Positions 43,024-52,897 of a stretch of 64,000 bases of DNA are shown one piece after another. This DNA is from Streptococcus mitis. Its GTDB lineage: Bacteria; Bacillota; Bacilli; Lactobacillales; Streptococcaceae. Below the pieces are notes generated by a model. The model did no database searches. It had not been told where the DNA came from and worked only from the letters and a program-made list of their open reading frames with translations. Positions within the stretch are counted from its first letter, which is position 1, and every line of letters starts with the position of its first letter. Where the stretch lies: assembly GCF_023109105.1 (NCBI RefSeq), contig NZ_JALDTZ010000004.1:53992-117991 (forward strand). Reading direction: 5' to 3'. Made by a program: the position numbers and the translations under genes.

Positions 43024-44511
43024 ATGTCATCTAAGGTTATTGTTACAATTTTCGGTGCGAGTGGAGACCTGGCTAAACGCAAGCTCTACCCTTCCCTTTT
43101 TAGACTTTATAAATCCGGCAATCTTTCCGAGCACTTTGCAGTCATTGGAACTGCCCGTCGTCCTTGGAGCAAGGAATATTTTGAATCTGTTGTAGTCGAA
43201 TCAATCCTTGATTTGGCAGATAGTACCGAACAGGCTCAAGAGTTCGCTAGCCACTTCTACTATCAAAGTCATGATGTTAATGATACAGAGCACTACATTG
43301 CTTTACGTCAATTGCAGGCTGAACTAAATGACAAGTATCAAGCGGAACACAACAAGCTCTTCTTTTTGTCTATGGCGCCTCAGTTCTTTGGAACTATTGC
43401 CAAACACCTCAAGTCTGAAAACATTGTAGATGGTAAAGGTTTTGAGCGTTTAATCGTTGAAAAACCATTTGGTACAGATTACATAACTGCAAGCAAGTTA
43501 AATGACGAGCTCCTAGCAACATTTGACGAAGGACAAATTTTCCGTATCGACCATTATCTTGGTAAGGAAATGATCCAAAGCATCTTTGCAGTTCGCTTTG
43601 CAAACTTGATTTTTGAAAACGTTTGGAACAAGGACTTTATCGACAATGTTCAAATTACCTTTGCAGAGCGCTTAGGTGTAGAAGAACGTGGTGGCTACTA
43701 TGATGAATCTGGTGCCCTCCGTGACATGGTACAGAACCACACTTTGCAACTTCTTTCTCTTCTTGCCATGGACAAGCCAGCAAGCTTCACAAAAGACGAG
43801 ATTCGCGCTGAAAAGATTAAGGTCTTTAAAAACCTCTATCATCCAACTGATGAAGAACTTAAAGAACACTTTATCCGTGGTCAATACCGCTCTGGTAAGA
43901 TTGATGGCATGAAATACATCTCTTATCGTAGCGAGCCAAATGTAAATCCAGAATCTACAACCGAAACCTTTGCATCTGGTGCCTTCTTTGTAGACAGTGA
44001 TCGATTCCGTGGTGTTCCTTTCTTCTTCCGTACAGGTAAACGACTGACTGAAAAAGGAACTCATGTCAACATCGTCTTTAAACAAATGGATTCTATATTT
44101 GGAGAACCTCTTGCTCCAAATATTTTGACTATCTATATCCAACCAACAGAAGGTTTCTCTCTTAGCCTAAATGGGAAGCAAGTAGGAGAAGAATTCAATT
44201 TGGCTCCTAACTCACTGGATTACCGTACAGATGCGACCGCAACTGGTGCTTCTCCAGAACCATACGAGAAATTGATTTATGATGTCCTAAACAACAACTC
44301 AACTAACTTTAGCCACTGGGATGAAGTTGGTGCGTCATGGAAATTGATTGACCGTATCGAAGAACTCTGGGCTGAAAATGGTGCCCCACTTCATGACTAT
44401 AAAGCTGGAAGCATGGGCCCTCAAGCCAGCTTTGACTTACTTGAAAAATTCGGTGCCAAATGGACTTGGCAACCAGATATCGCCTATCGTCAAGATGGTC
44501 GCTTAGAATAA
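43024..44511 (+). CDS. zwf: glucose-6-phosphate 1-dehydrogenase
   Basis: The protein has 495 residues. NADP-binding loop TIFGASGDLAKRKLYPSL and the substrate signature RIDHYLGKEMIQ are present. It feeds the oxidative pentose phosphate pathway and makes NADPH. A leader of about 70 bases carries an extended -10 (TGTTAGAAT, about 42948-42956) and a small hairpin, CCTAG-TAAGA-CTAGG. Confidence 0.97.
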   Translation: MSSKVIVTIFGASGDLAKRKLYPSLFRLYKSGNLSEHFAVIGTARRPWSKEYFESVVVESILDLADSTEQAQEFASHFYYQSHDVNDTEHYIALRQLQAELNDKYQAEHNKLFFLSMAPQFFGTIAKHLKSENIVDGKGFERLIVEKPFGTDYITASKLNDELLATFDEGQIFRIDHYLGKEMIQSIFAVRFANLIFENVWNKDFIDNVQITFAERLGVEERGGYYDESGALRDMVQNHTLQLLSLLAMDKPASFTKDEIRAEKIKVFKNLYHPTDEELKEHFIRGQYRSGKIDGMKYISYRSEPNVNPESTTETFASGAFFVDSDRFRGVPFFFRTGKRLTEKGTHVNIVFKQMDSIFGEPLAPNILTIYIQPTEGFSLSLNGKQVGEEFNLAPNSLDYRTDATATGASPEPYEKLIYDVLNNNSTNFSHWDEVGASWKLIDRIEELWAENGAPLHDYKAGSMGPQASFDLLEKFGAKWTWQPDIAYRQDGRLE

Positions 44512-44519
44512 AAAAATTT

Positions 44520-44548
44520 CCTGCAAGTTTGTACCTTGCAGGATTTTT
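44520..44548. terminator. bidirectional terminator between zwf and ftsY
   Basis: CCTGCAAG-TTTGTAC-CTTGCAGG with A-run before and ATTTTT after; it serves the convergent genes on both sides. Confidence 0.85.
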
Positions 44549-44556
44549 GCTTCTGA

Positions 44557-45846
44557 TTAGATTAAGCCTTCCAAGAGACCCTTCATAAAGTTTTCTGAGT
44601 TAAATTCTCCAATATCATCAATCTTTTCACCAAAACCAATCAGCTTAACAGGGATATTGAGTTCCTCACGGATTGCAAGAACAACACCACCTCGGGCAGT
44701 TCCATCAATCTTAGTCAAGACAATTCCTGTCAAAGGGGTAATTTTTGAAAATTCTTTGGCCTGTACCAAGGCATTCTGACCTGTTGATGCATCAAGAGCC
44801 AAGAAGGTTTCATGCGGAGCTTCTGGCACAACACGTTTGATGATACGACCAATCTTTTCCAGCTCAGCCATGAGATTATCCTTATTTTGCAGACGACCAG
44901 CAGTATCAATCATGAGAATATCGATACCTTCAGCTACAGCACGTTCCATACCATCAAAGACCACGCTGGCTGGATCAGCTTTTTCAGGGCCCGTCACAAC
45001 AGGAACGTCCACACGACGGCCCCATTCAGCTAGCTGGGCTACTGCACCCGCACGGAAGGTATCTGCCGCAACCAACATGACCTTCTTACCAGCTTGTTTG
45101 TAGCGGTGGGCTAGTTTCCCGATAGAAGTTGTTTTCCCAACACCATTCACACCAACAAAGAGCATGACTGTCAAGCCATCTTGGAAGTGGATACTTTCAT
45201 CATAGTTGCCATCCTTTTCATAAAGCTCAACCAATTTCTCAATAATGACACGGCGAAGTACATCAGGTTTCTTGGCATTTTCGAGCTTGGCTTCATAGCG
45301 TAGTTCCTCCGTTAAGTTTGAAGCTACCTGCACACCAACGTCGCTCATGATCAGCAGTTCTTCCAGTTCCTCAAAAAATTCTTCGTCAACAGAGCGGAAG
45401 TTGGCAAAGAAGGCGTTCAAACGGGCACCGAAACCTGTGCGAGTTTTTTTAAGACTACGATCATATTTTTCCTGAACAGTTTCTTCTGCTTGAGGCGTTT
45501 CTTGTTCAAGCACTTCAGAACTATTTTCCTCTACAGTCTCTAGGAGCTCAGAAGTCTCTTCCTCTGAGACTTCTTGTGAGTTTGGAAATTCTTCTATTTC
45601 TTCTTGAGAAACTTCTACAACTGACTCTGAATCCTGATTTTCTTCAACTGTGTCTTGATTTTCCTCTTCTTCGAGAACAGCTTCTTCAGAACTTTCAACC
45701 ACTGCTTCTTCTTGAGAAACTTCCTCAACTTCTGTGAAGGAAGGCTCCGTATCTTCAGACAAATCAAGATTTTCTAGAGCTTCTTTTACAACTTCTTCGA
45801 TTTTAGGTTCTTCTTTTTTTCCGAATAGACGGTCAAATAATCCCAT
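44557..45846 (-). CDS. ftsY: signal recognition particle receptor FtsY
   Basis: The protein has 429 residues. A short N-terminal helix (MGLFDRLFGKKEE) and a long acidic domain of about 110 residues rich in Glu/Ser, then the NG domain with GVNGVGKTTSIGKL, DTFRAGAVAQL, DTAGRLQNKDNL and TKIDGTARGG. It docks ribosome-SRP complexes at the membrane translocon. The three genes ftsY and two HAD genes are spaced by 0-3 bases. Confidence 0.97.
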   Translation of the reverse strand: MGLFDRLFGKKEEPKIEEVVKEALENLDLSEDTEPSFTEVEEVSQEEAVVESSEEAVLEEEENQDTVEENQDSESVVEVSQEEIEEFPNSQEVSEEETSELLETVEENSSEVLEQETPQAEETVQEKYDRSLKKTRTGFGARLNAFFANFRSVDEEFFEELEELLIMSDVGVQVASNLTEELRYEAKLENAKKPDVLRRVIIEKLVELYEKDGNYDESIHFQDGLTVMLFVGVNGVGKTTSIGKLAHRYKQAGKKVMLVAADTFRAGAVAQLAEWGRRVDVPVVTGPEKADPASVVFDGMERAVAEGIDILMIDTAGRLQNKDNLMAELEKIGRIIKRVVPEAPHETFLALDASTGQNALVQAKEFSKITPLTGIVLTKIDGTARGGVVLAIREELNIPVKLIGFGEKIDDIGEFNSENFMKGLLEGLI

Positions 45847-45849
45847 ATC

Positions 45850-46668
45850 TTAGTTCTCCTTTAGTACATATTCTTCGATAGCCCAAGCGACAGCCTCTTC
45901 ATCATTGGTCATTGGCGTCACTACATTTGCGACTGCCTTGACTTCAGGAACAGCGTTTTGCATGGCAACACCGAGCCCTGCCCACTCAATCATAGAGAGG
46001 TCATTGGACTCGTCACCACATGCCATGACTTGGCTTTGGTCGATTCCTAGATGGCTGATTAGTTTTGCCAAACCTGTTGCTTTATGAACATTCTTTGGAG
46101 ACCACTCTAGCAACATTTCACGTGATTTAAAGATTTCATATTGGTCGAACAATTCTGGAGAAATCTTCTGAATGGCTGCATCCAAGGGTTCTTGAGCAAA
46201 GGCAGTCACGCACTTATTGTAGGTCATCTGACTAGATAAGTCTTCAAAGTCCACTGGAACAAAAGTCAATGCTGGATTGAATTTGGCATAAAGACTTTCT
46301 TGGTCCGATTGGATTTGATAAACAGTTCCTTCTGAGATTGCATCAAGAGGCAGTGATAATTTCTCTGTTTCTTCATACAAGCGTGCCACATCATCATATG
46401 AAAAGACTGTTTTATCAAGGATTTCACCTGTATTTTTCTGAACTAAACCTCCATTAAAGGTAATCGTATACTCATCTTCATGGCCGTCAGTCCCTAGCTC
46501 ATGGAGAAAGAAATCCATAGCTTTTAAAGGGCGACCAGTTGTCAATACGATCTTGATACCACGATCACGCGCAGCTTTCAAGGTTGCCTTGGTGCGATCC
46601 GTCAGCCTTTTATCAGTAGTCAGCAAGGTACCGTCCAAGTCCAATGCAATCAATTTTATATCTGCCAT
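45850..46668 (-). CDS. Cof-type HAD hydrolase 1
   Basis: The protein has 272 residues. Catalytic LALDLDGTLLTTDK, then LTTGRPLKAMDFF and CGDESNDLSMIEWAGLGVAM, with a large C2-type cap. Family members dephosphorylate sugar phosphates, flavin nucleotides or pyridoxal phosphate. It shares one base with the following HAD gene upstream. Confidence 0.93.
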   Translation of the reverse strand: MADIKLIALDLDGTLLTTDKRLTDRTKATLKAARDRGIKIVLTTGRPLKAMDFFLHELGTDGHEDEYTITFNGGLVQKNTGEILDKTVFSYDDVARLYEETEKLSLPLDAISEGTVYQIQSDQESLYAKFNPALTFVPVDFEDLSSQMTYNKCVTAFAQEPLDAAIQKISPELFDQYEIFKSREMLLEWSPKNVHKATGLAKLISHLGIDQSQVMACGDESNDLSMIEWAGLGVAMQNAVPEVKAVANVVTPMTNDEEAVAWAIEEYVLKEN

Positions 46669-47459
46669 TATAAGCCCTCCATATAAGCTATAACCGACTG
46701 GTCCTTATGGTGACCAATCACTGTCTCTGCTAATTCTAAAATTTCAGGTCGTGCATTTTCAGGAGCTACAGGATGTCCTACAACCTGCATCATATGCAAG
46801 TCATTTAGATTGTCTCCAAAAGCCATAACCTGATCCATTGTGATACCAAGTTTTTTAGCTAATTCAACAATAGCCACTCCCTTATCGACATAGTCCAGAA
46901 CAATATCAATGGATTCAAAACCAGTTGTCATAGCCTTAACACCAGGTACATGTTCATTGACCCAAGCCTCTCCAGCTTCCAGAGTTTCTTCTGTGAAGTT
47001 GGTTGTAAATTTGAAAATGTCATCTGTGATATCTTCCAGACCGGCTACTTTTTGGATATTTTCATTATAATGCTGACTCTCTTTCAAATAGGTTTCATCA
47101 ACCGTATCTAGTACATAAGAACCCTTCTTACCTGTCAAAAGTAATTTATTGACATCTACATAAGGTGACGTTTGTAGCTTTTCAAAAGTCGTCAAATAAA
47201 ACTCACGAGACATAGTCGCTTCATACAAGTCTTGACCTTGATACTCTACTAAACTGCCATTTTCAGCGATGAAAATAATGTCATCACGAACATCAGCAAA
47301 TAATTTTTCTAAGGATAGAAATCCTCGACCCGAAGCCACTGCAAAGTAAATCCCTTTTTCCTTGTAGGAAGCTAAGAGAGACTTGAGGCGGTCCATATCA
47401 AAGCGTCCATTCCCATCTAGGAAGGTTCCGTCCATATCCGTTGCTACTAGTTTAATCAT
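46668..47459 (-). CDS. Cof-type HAD hydrolase 2
   Basis: The protein has 263 residues. Catalytic VATDMDGTFLDGNGRFDM, AVASGRGFLSL and FGDNLNDLHMMQVVGHP. A paralogue of the gene downstream with low identity; substrate unknown. First gene of the HAD-HAD-ftsY operon. Confidence 0.93.
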   Translation of the reverse strand: MIKLVATDMDGTFLDGNGRFDMDRLKSLLASYKEKGIYFAVASGRGFLSLEKLFADVRDDIIFIAENGSLVEYQGQDLYEATMSREFYLTTFEKLQTSPYVDVNKLLLTGKKGSYVLDTVDETYLKESQHYNENIQKVAGLEDITDDIFKFTTNFTEETLEAGEAWVNEHVPGVKAMTTGFESIDIVLDYVDKGVAIVELAKKLGITMDQVMAFGDNLNDLHMMQVVGHPVAPENARPEILELAETVIGHHKDQSVIAYMEGL

Positions 47460-47641
47460 AAAATCTTTCTTACTCCGATTAGTAAATCTACCTCCTATTA
47501 TACCATAGATAACTAGAAAAAGGACTAGTCTATCAGCTTTGCTTCTCTTTTATCCTTCTCTACTAGCTAGTCGTGTTTCTAACTTTTAAAAAAGCTCGTA
47601 AAATTAAAATCGTGCAACTTTTTTCAGATACTTTTAAAAGA

Positions 47642-47670
47642 TTGATTTCATTATCTGTTTCCTTTATACT
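47642..47670 (+). promoter_or_regulatory. promoter of the VIT1-like gene
   Basis: TTGATT (47642-47647), 17 bases, TATACT (47665-47670); AAGGAG and ATG follow 10-20 bases later. Confidence 0.7.
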
Positions 47671-47689
47671 GGATAAAAAGGAGATTAGT

Positions 47690-48385
47690 ATGTCAGAAAC
47701 AAATCACGAAATTGATTCAAATTTTGCAGGTCGTTTAAATATCCTGCGTGCGGGTGTTCTTGGTGCTAATGATGGAATTATTTCCATTGCTGGTGTGGTT
47801 ATCGGGGTTGCCAGTGCTACGAGCAATATCTGGATTATCTTTTTATCAGGATTTGCGGCTATCTTAGCAGGTGCCTTTTCAATGGCTGGCGGAGAATATG
47901 TATCCGTTTCAACTCAAAAAGATACTGAGGAAGCAGCTGTTGCGCGAGAAAAACTCTTGCTAGACCAAGATTTGGAGCTAGCCAAAAAGTCCCTCTATGC
48001 TGCCTATATCCAAAATGGAGAATGCGAAACCTCTGCCCAGCTCTTGACAAATAAGGCCTTTCTTAAAAATCCACTCAAGGCTTTGGTAGAGGAAAAATAT
48101 GGAATTGAGTATGAAGAATTTACCAATCCTTGGCACGCTGCCATTTCTAGCTTCGTTGCCTTTTTCCTTGGAAGTTTGCCTCCAATGCTCTCAGTAACCA
48201 TTTTCCCAAGTGAATACCGCATCCCTGCTACTGTTCTGATTGTAGGAGTTTCACTCTTGATGACTGGCTACACAAGCGCCAAACTTGGAAAAGCCCCAAC
48301 TAAAACAGCTATGACTCGGAACCTTGCTATTGGTCTTTTAACCATGGGAGTTACCTTTCTGCTAGGACAACTTTTCAGCATTTAG
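47690..48385 (+). CDS. VIT1/CCC1-family membrane transporter
   Basis: The protein has 231 residues starting MSETNHEIDSNFAGRLNILR; the start at 47690 follows AAGGAG. Five membrane helices and the family motifs RAGVLGANDGIISIAGVV and AGAFSMAGGEYVSVSTQKD identify the VIT1/CCC1 group, which moves Fe2+ or Mn2+ out of the cytosol. The helical cytoplasmic loop with Glu residues (metal-binding domain) is present but short. Metal specificity unproven. Confidence 0.9.
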   Translation: MSETNHEIDSNFAGRLNILRAGVLGANDGIISIAGVVIGVASATSNIWIIFLSGFAAILAGAFSMAGGEYVSVSTQKDTEEAAVAREKLLLDQDLELAKKSLYAAYIQNGECETSAQLLTNKAFLKNPLKALVEEKYGIEYEEFTNPWHAAISSFVAFFLGSLPPMLSVTIFPSEYRIPATVLIVGVSLLMTGYTSAKLGKAPTKTAMTRNLAIGLLTMGVTFLLGQLFSI

Positions 48386-48396
48386 AATACAAGAAA

Positions 48397-48431
48397 TACC
48401 TCGATTTTGAAGTCGAGGTATCTTTTTTACA
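48397..48431. terminator. terminator between the VIT1-like gene and the ABC permease
   Basis: ATACCTCGA-TTTTGAAG-TCGAGGTAT followed by CTTTTTT, placed between convergent genes. Confidence 0.85.
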
Positions 48432-50415
48432 TTTGGACAATTTTACGATAACTTCTAGAGGTAATCATGAAAATCAGCACATAGGCGATGAGGAAGATAG
48501 CGCAGATAGACAAGGTCACAATCAACATCATAGTCGTATCCAGTACACCAATCACTTTTAGAATCAGACTAAGCATATGGTAGGCAAAGGCTAAATGTAT
48601 GAAGGCAAAAAGCAAAGGAAGGAAGAAAACAGTTAAAACCTGTTTGTTAATGGTTTGCTTGATTTGCTTTTGATCTAAACCAACTTTCTGCAAGATAATA
48701 AAGCGCTCACGGTCTTCATATCCTTCAGAAATTTGTTTGTAGTAGATGACCAGAACGGTTCCGACCATAAAGATAATGGATAGGAAAATACCAATAAAGA
48801 AGACACCGCCAAAGAGGACACTCATTTGAGCACCAGCATCTGCTAGAGTGCTACCATACACATAGTTACCTTCAGTGTTTAATTGAGCATTAAACTTTTG
48901 TAAGTATTTTTCATATTCTTCAGCGACTTTGAGTTGCTCTTCTTCACTGATACTTACATTCATACCACCGTAAAACTGATTATAGATATCAGAATCTGGG
49001 AATTGGTCCAAAAAGGCTTGTAAATTAGGTACAACAAGGTAATTGTAATCAGAAGTCAAAATATTAAACTGGTTTGGAACATGGTTTACAATGAAATCTT
49101 TAGTAAATTCTTCTTTTACAGAAAATTGATGATCATTTAGAGTTAGAGCTTTTTGTTCTTTAACTCCCTCATTCTTTGCAAAGAGTCCGACCTCATTGCC
49201 TGATAGAGAAAGTTTTTGACCAGTCATAGTTTCATAATCTTTTTGGTCAAATACCATAAAAACTGTTTTGACTTGGACACGGTTTTGTCCTTTTTCAAAA
49301 ATGGTTAACTTGCTACCTTCTTGGTTTGCAACACCAAAGTAAGCGTAACGAAGAACTTCTTTCTCTTTAATCTTATAACCTTTATCACTTGCAAACTGGC
49401 TCAAGAGTTTGTCCAAGTCTTCTTTTTCAACATTTTGTCCAGTAATGCCAAAGTCATGAGGATTTAGAACTTTTTTAAAACTTTCTGAGGCATTGAAAAT
49501 ACTAGTCGCTGCTGACATGGTTACCAAAACCATTGTTGACAAAATCGCGATAGTTGCTAGTCCAACCGCATTTTTCTTCATACGGAAAATCAAGTTGGAC
49601 ACTGAGATAAGGTTATTGGGCTGGTAATAGTATTTCTTATTTTTCTTTAAGATTTGGAGGAAAACTGTAATCCCTGCATTGAACAAGAGATAGGTCCCAA
49701 AAATAACCAGCAAAACAGCTAGGAAAAAAGTTGTTAGAGCTGTAAGGGGATCTTTTACAGTAACCGCAAGATAATATCCACCACCTAAACTAATCGCACC
49801 AAGAATAGTTTGGAGAGATAGGAAACGACCTTTTTTCTCACCACTTGCTTTCTCACGAGAGAGCTGAAGGGCATTCATACGGGCGATTCGAAGAGCATTC
49901 AGGAACATGAGACCTAGGAAAATCAAACCGAAGACAAGAAGTACTATAATGACAACTTTCATCTGGAAAGTAGCGACTAGTTCTACCTTTAATTTCATCA
50001 GTTTGAGTAGGAAAGCGAAAATCAACTTGTCAAACAAGGCTCCAATACCGATACCTGCTCCAACAGTTAGAATCCCAAATACCACTAACTCCTTAAAGGT
50101 CATACTGATCAGGTGACGTTTCTCCAATCCCAACATGCCATAAATCCCCAGTTCCTTGGAACGGTTTTTCATGACAAAACTATTGGCATAGAGGACGATA
50201 ATGGCTGACGCAAGGGTGACGACAAACATACCAAATCCTAGAGTAGCTTGAATGGTTTCCCCTCCACGAATTTCTGCAATCTTGGGATTGAAAGTTAGAG
50301 AGTAAAAGAGATAGGTGACAGTGACTGCCAAGAGAACAGCCAGCGCAAAAGGATAGTAGAGTTTACGGTTTTTAATCAAGTTCGATACCGCTAACTTATT
50401 GGTTAATCGAAACAT
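48427..50415 (-). CDS. BceB/FtsX-type ABC transporter permease
   Basis: The protein has 662 residues with about ten membrane helices, two FtsX domains (first near 60-180, second near 540-650) and a large extracellular domain of about 200 residues between helices 7 and 8. This layout is that of BceB-type peptide antibiotic detoxification or sensing permeases. In such systems a two-component system often lies nearby; none is visible here. It follows the ATPase after one base. Confidence 0.9.
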   Translation of the reverse strand: MFRLTNKLAVSNLIKNRKLYYPFALAVLLAVTVTYLFYSLTFNPKIAEIRGGETIQATLGFGMFVVTLASAIIVLYANSFVMKNRSKELGIYGMLGLEKRHLISMTFKELVVFGILTVGAGIGIGALFDKLIFAFLLKLMKLKVELVATFQMKVVIIVLLVFGLIFLGLMFLNALRIARMNALQLSREKASGEKKGRFLSLQTILGAISLGGGYYLAVTVKDPLTALTTFFLAVLLVIFGTYLLFNAGITVFLQILKKNKKYYYQPNNLISVSNLIFRMKKNAVGLATIAILSTMVLVTMSAATSIFNASESFKKVLNPHDFGITGQNVEKEDLDKLLSQFASDKGYKIKEKEVLRYAYFGVANQEGSKLTIFEKGQNRVQVKTVFMVFDQKDYETMTGQKLSLSGNEVGLFAKNEGVKEQKALTLNDHQFSVKEEFTKDFIVNHVPNQFNILTSDYNYLVVPNLQAFLDQFPDSDIYNQFYGGMNVSISEEEQLKVAEEYEKYLQKFNAQLNTEGNYVYGSTLADAGAQMSVLFGGVFFIGIFLSIIFMVGTVLVIYYKQISEGYEDRERFIILQKVGLDQKQIKQTINKQVLTVFFLPLLFAFIHLAFAYHMLSLILKVIGVLDTTMMLIVTLSICAIFLIAYVLIFMITSRSYRKIVQM

Positions 50416-50416
50416 A

Positions 50417-51175
50417 CTAATTCACCTCGCTTGCCATGACAGTCAAGGTATCAGAAATTTCTTGGAACATCTGACGGTCTGTTTTTTCTCCACGGTAGAT
50501 TTGGTTGTAAAGAATGCCGTCCTTGATAAAGAGAACGCGCTTAGCCCTGCTAGCTGCCGCCGTTGAGTGGGTTACCATGAGAATGGTTTGACCACGTTCA
50601 TTGATTTCATCAAACACATCAAGAAGTGCTGCAGAGGACTTGGAATCAAGCGCTCCTGTTGGCTCATCCGCAAGGAGAATTTCAGGCTCTGTGATGATGG
50701 CGCGGGCTACTGCTACACGCTGTTTCTGCCCACCTGAAATCTCGTAAGGGTACTTCTCTTGTAATTGGTTGATACCCAAATTCTCAGCTGTTACCACTAA
50801 TTTCTTCATCATCTCTGTAATGGGTCTTCTTGACAAGACAAGCGGAAGCAAGATATTGTCCTTAACAGACAGCGTATCTAGCAAGTTAAAGTCTTGGAAG
50901 ACAAAGCCCAGCTTTTCACGACGGAAACTAGAAGCCTGTGAATTTTTAATGGTTGCTGTATCAGTTCCATTCAGGTAAACCTGACCACGAGTTGGTTTAT
51001 CCAGCATAGCTAGGATATTGAGAAGAGTTGATTTACCAGAACCAGATTCACCCATGATAGCAACGTAGTCACCCTTTTCGACCGTAAAGTGAATATCCTT
51101 GAGGGCTTCTACTTGATTGCCCTGAAAACGAGTTTTATAAATTTTTTGAACGTGTTTTACATCTAAAAGTGTCAT
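50417..51175 (-). CDS. BceA-type ABC transporter ATPase
   Basis: The protein has 252 residues starting [20 protein letters not shown] after AAGGAG; the longer frame to 51232 is rejected because it runs through the 37-codon gene. Walker [10 protein letters not shown], signature [16 protein letters not shown], Walker [13 protein letters not shown]. Forms a pair with the downstream permease. Confidence 0.93.
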   Translation of the reverse strand: MTLLDVKHVQKIYKTRFQGNQVEALKDIHFTVEKGDYVAIMGESGSGKSTLLNILAMLDKPTRGQVYLNGTDTATIKNSQASSFRREKLGFVFQDFNLLDTLSVKDNILLPLVLSRRPITEMMKKLVVTAENLGINQLQEKYPYEISGGQKQRVAVARAIITEPEILLADEPTGALDSKSSAALLDVFDEINERGQTILMVTHSTAAASRAKRVLFIKDGILYNQIYRGEKTDRQMFQEISDTLTVMASEVN

Positions 51176-51189
51176 GAGAATCTCCTTTC

Positions 51190-51303
51190 TTAATATCCCA
51201 TCAAATGAAATGTTGCTTGCATCATAGCGCATCCCAGTTGAACGCGCTCGATATCTTTGTGACTTGGTTTTTTTGAAAATTTTTCTTGAAATAATTTTTT
51301 CAT
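51190..51303 (-). CDS. 37-codon gene leading the ABC transporter operon
   Basis: The frame MKKLFQEKFSKKPSHKDIER ends GCAMMQATFHLMGY. AAAGGAG lies 8 bases before the ATG and the ATPase start is only 14 bases after its stop. It is basic at the start and hydrophobic at the end, with no signal peptide. It could be a leader peptide, a regulator of the transporter, or a small toxin/bacteriocin-like product. No similarity that I can name. Confidence 0.6.
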   Translation of the reverse strand: MKKLFQEKFSKKPSHKDIERVQLGCAMMQATFHLMGY

Positions 51304-51386
51304 GTTCTTACTCCTTTTTCTTTATGAGTCTAGTTTACATCAAAAAAAGACGGCTTGCCATAACCTAACCTTACAAAAGAGACTTT

Positions 51387-51408
51387 AATCTTACATTTTT
51401 GTAAGATT
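51387..51408. promoter_or_regulatory. 22-bp palindrome upstream of the ABC operon
   Basis: AATCTTAC-ATTTTT-GTAAGATT is a perfect inverted repeat about 85 bases before the 37-codon gene. A related sequence, CTTACAAAAG, lies at 51370-51379. A dimeric repressor or response-regulator site is likely; because of the divergent gene at 51604 it could serve both directions. Confidence 0.55.
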
Positions 51409-51603
51409 AGAGAACTGTAAGCAAAATTACTTAGAAAATGATTTGATTTCCTATTTTTAAAGTTGTAAAATATAAGTGTGAAAAGGCTTACTTTGGAGAG
51501 GAGAAATCGTAACTATCATTTGAGTAAGCTTATCTAGATGAAACGCCATTAAATTGAACACTTACAAGTCCGTCATCCCCATAAGGAAAGAAGGTGCACT
51601 TTA

Positions 51604-51801
51604 ATGAAACACAAAGAACATATAGTCTTCGGACTTCTCTATCTGCTCTCTCCATTTATCGGTCAGCTCTTAGTTGAAAAAACATACTTTATCGGTACAG
51701 AATTTACAGGTACTGCATATGTTATTTGCTGGTTATCAGTTGTTATCAGCATCCACCATTTTTCAAAAACAGTTTTCTCCCAGCAGCAAAAAATAGATTA
51801 G
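51604..51801 (+). CDS. small membrane protein (65 aa)
   Basis: The frame starts MKHKEHIVFGLLYLLSPFIG and has two hydrophobic helices (about 8-22 and 37-52) and a polar tail. AAGGTG lies 8 bases before the ATG. Upstream, GGCTTAC and GTAAGCTT arms about 35 bases apart may form a leader hairpin. Function unknown. Confidence 0.6.
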   Translation: MKHKEHIVFGLLYLLSPFIGQLLVEKTYFIGTEFTGTAYVICWLSVVISIHHFSKTVFSQQQKID

Positions 51802-51827
51802 AAACATGAATTCAAAAGAATGCTTTT

Positions 51828-51932
51828 ATACTCAATGAAAATCAAAAAGCAAACTAGGAAGCTAGCCACAGACAGTACTTGAGTACGGCAAGGCGAAGCT
51901 GACGTGGTTTGAATTTGATTTTCGAAGAGTAT
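51828..51932 (+). repeat. BOX element 2 (short form)
   Basis: Starts ATACTCAATGAAAATCAAAA and ends TTCGAAGAGTAT, with TACGGCAAGGCGAAGCTGACG region at the core. Same short form as element 1. With the terminator at 51971-52018, it accounts for most of the gene-free stretch 51802-52116. Confidence 0.85.
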
Positions 51933-51970
51933 TAGTTTGTAGATGAAGCTGGAAAAAAATTATTAAAAGT

Positions 51971-52018
51971 AAAAAAGCTTTAAATCAAGCAGTTTAGACT
52001 ATTGATTTAAAGCTTTTT
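51971..52018. terminator. terminator downstream of pspC
   Basis: AAAAAGCTTTAAATCAA and TTGATTTAAAGCTTTTT form a 17-bp perfect stem, usable in both directions. Confidence 0.8.
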
Positions 52019-52116
52019 GCTTATTCCTAATCTTTTGTAGAAGGCTATTAGCAATGTATAGAAAAATCCTATTTCCTTAAATGTGTAAGCAACTATTGCC
52101 TTATTAGCTAAGTACC

Positions 52117-52389
52117 TCACCAAAACCATCCATCATTTTCTTCAATGGCTTGAGCTTCTTTGCGTTTTCGTGGGCCTGTTCCGTACATTTCTGCTTCAAT
52201 TTCTTCCTTGGTTGGCATGATAGAAGCTAGGATGATATAAATAATCACGCCAAGTCCAAAGTTTGCGACTGTAAAAATGGCAAACAGAAAACGAACAAGG
52301 GTAACGTCAAAGTTCCATTTGTCTGACAGACCTGCCAGAACTCCTGAAATCATGCGATTTCGTCTCATTTTATAAAATTTACTGTTCAT
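52117..52389 (-). CDS. PspC-domain membrane protein
   Basis: The protein has 90 residues starting MNSKFYKMRRNRMISGVLAG after AGAGGT; the PspC motif continues LSDKWNFDVTLVRFLFAIFT with one or two membrane helices and a charged C-terminal tail. PspC proteins sense or buffer membrane stress. The gene follows sprT and tex in the same direction. Confidence 0.88.
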   Translation of the reverse strand: MNSKFYKMRRNRMISGVLAGLSDKWNFDVTLVRFLFAIFTVANFGLGVIIYIILASIMPTKEEIEAEMYGTGPRKRKEAQAIEENDGWFW

Positions 52390-52447
52390 GGTATTACCTC
52401 TTTCTGCTAGGTTAGACATAGTATATCACGGGTAGGCTCGGCTTTCA

Positions 52448-52897
52448 TCAGTCCTCAGGCTGATTTATTAGTAGCAATTTACCTCGACAAACCCCACAGC
52501 GATAGCGTTTGGTATCAATCCTTCGTTTGCGCTGATAAGTTTGCTGGCAGGATTGACAACGATAAAGCTTGAGTGGTTTATAGTGATTATTTGGCAAGGT
52601 TGGCACAAAGCGTAATCCATCCACCGTTTTCAAAAGTTCCTTAAAATCCCGATCCTTGTGTTGATAACCCTTCCCTTGAAAATAGAGGTGATAATGACAG
52701 AGTTCATGTCGGACAATTTTCCTAAAAACATCCAAACCCAGTTCCTGATAAATCTTGGGGTTGAAATCCAGATGCCCATCTTTTGGGAAAAATCGCCCAC
52801 CTGTCGAACGTAGACGAGAATTCCACTGTGCATGATGGATAAAAGGTCTGCCGAAGTCTTCTAGTGAAACCTGCTTGACGTAATCAGTCAGTTTCAT
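52448..52897 (-). CDS. SprT-like zinc metalloprotein
   Basis: The protein has 149 residues. HELCHYH (residues 64-70) is the HExxH zinc site; the C-terminal zinc ribbon has CQSC and CGVC. SprT-like proteins are putative DNA-protein crosslink or translation-associated proteases; in streptococci the role is open. It overlaps the tex stop by 14 bases, so the two are translated together. Confidence 0.88.
   Translation of the reverse strand: MKLTDYVKQVSLEDFGRPFIHHAQWNSRLRSTGGRFFPKDGHLDFNPKIYQELGLDVFRKIVRHELCHYHLYFQGKGYQHKDRDFKELLKTVDGLRFVPTLPNNHYKPLKLYRCQSCQQTYQRKRRIDTKRYRCGVCRGKLLLINQPED

Noticed and set aside
43672..44142. 156-codon frame on the minus strand
   Set aside because: Antisense to zwf, with no motif or promoter.
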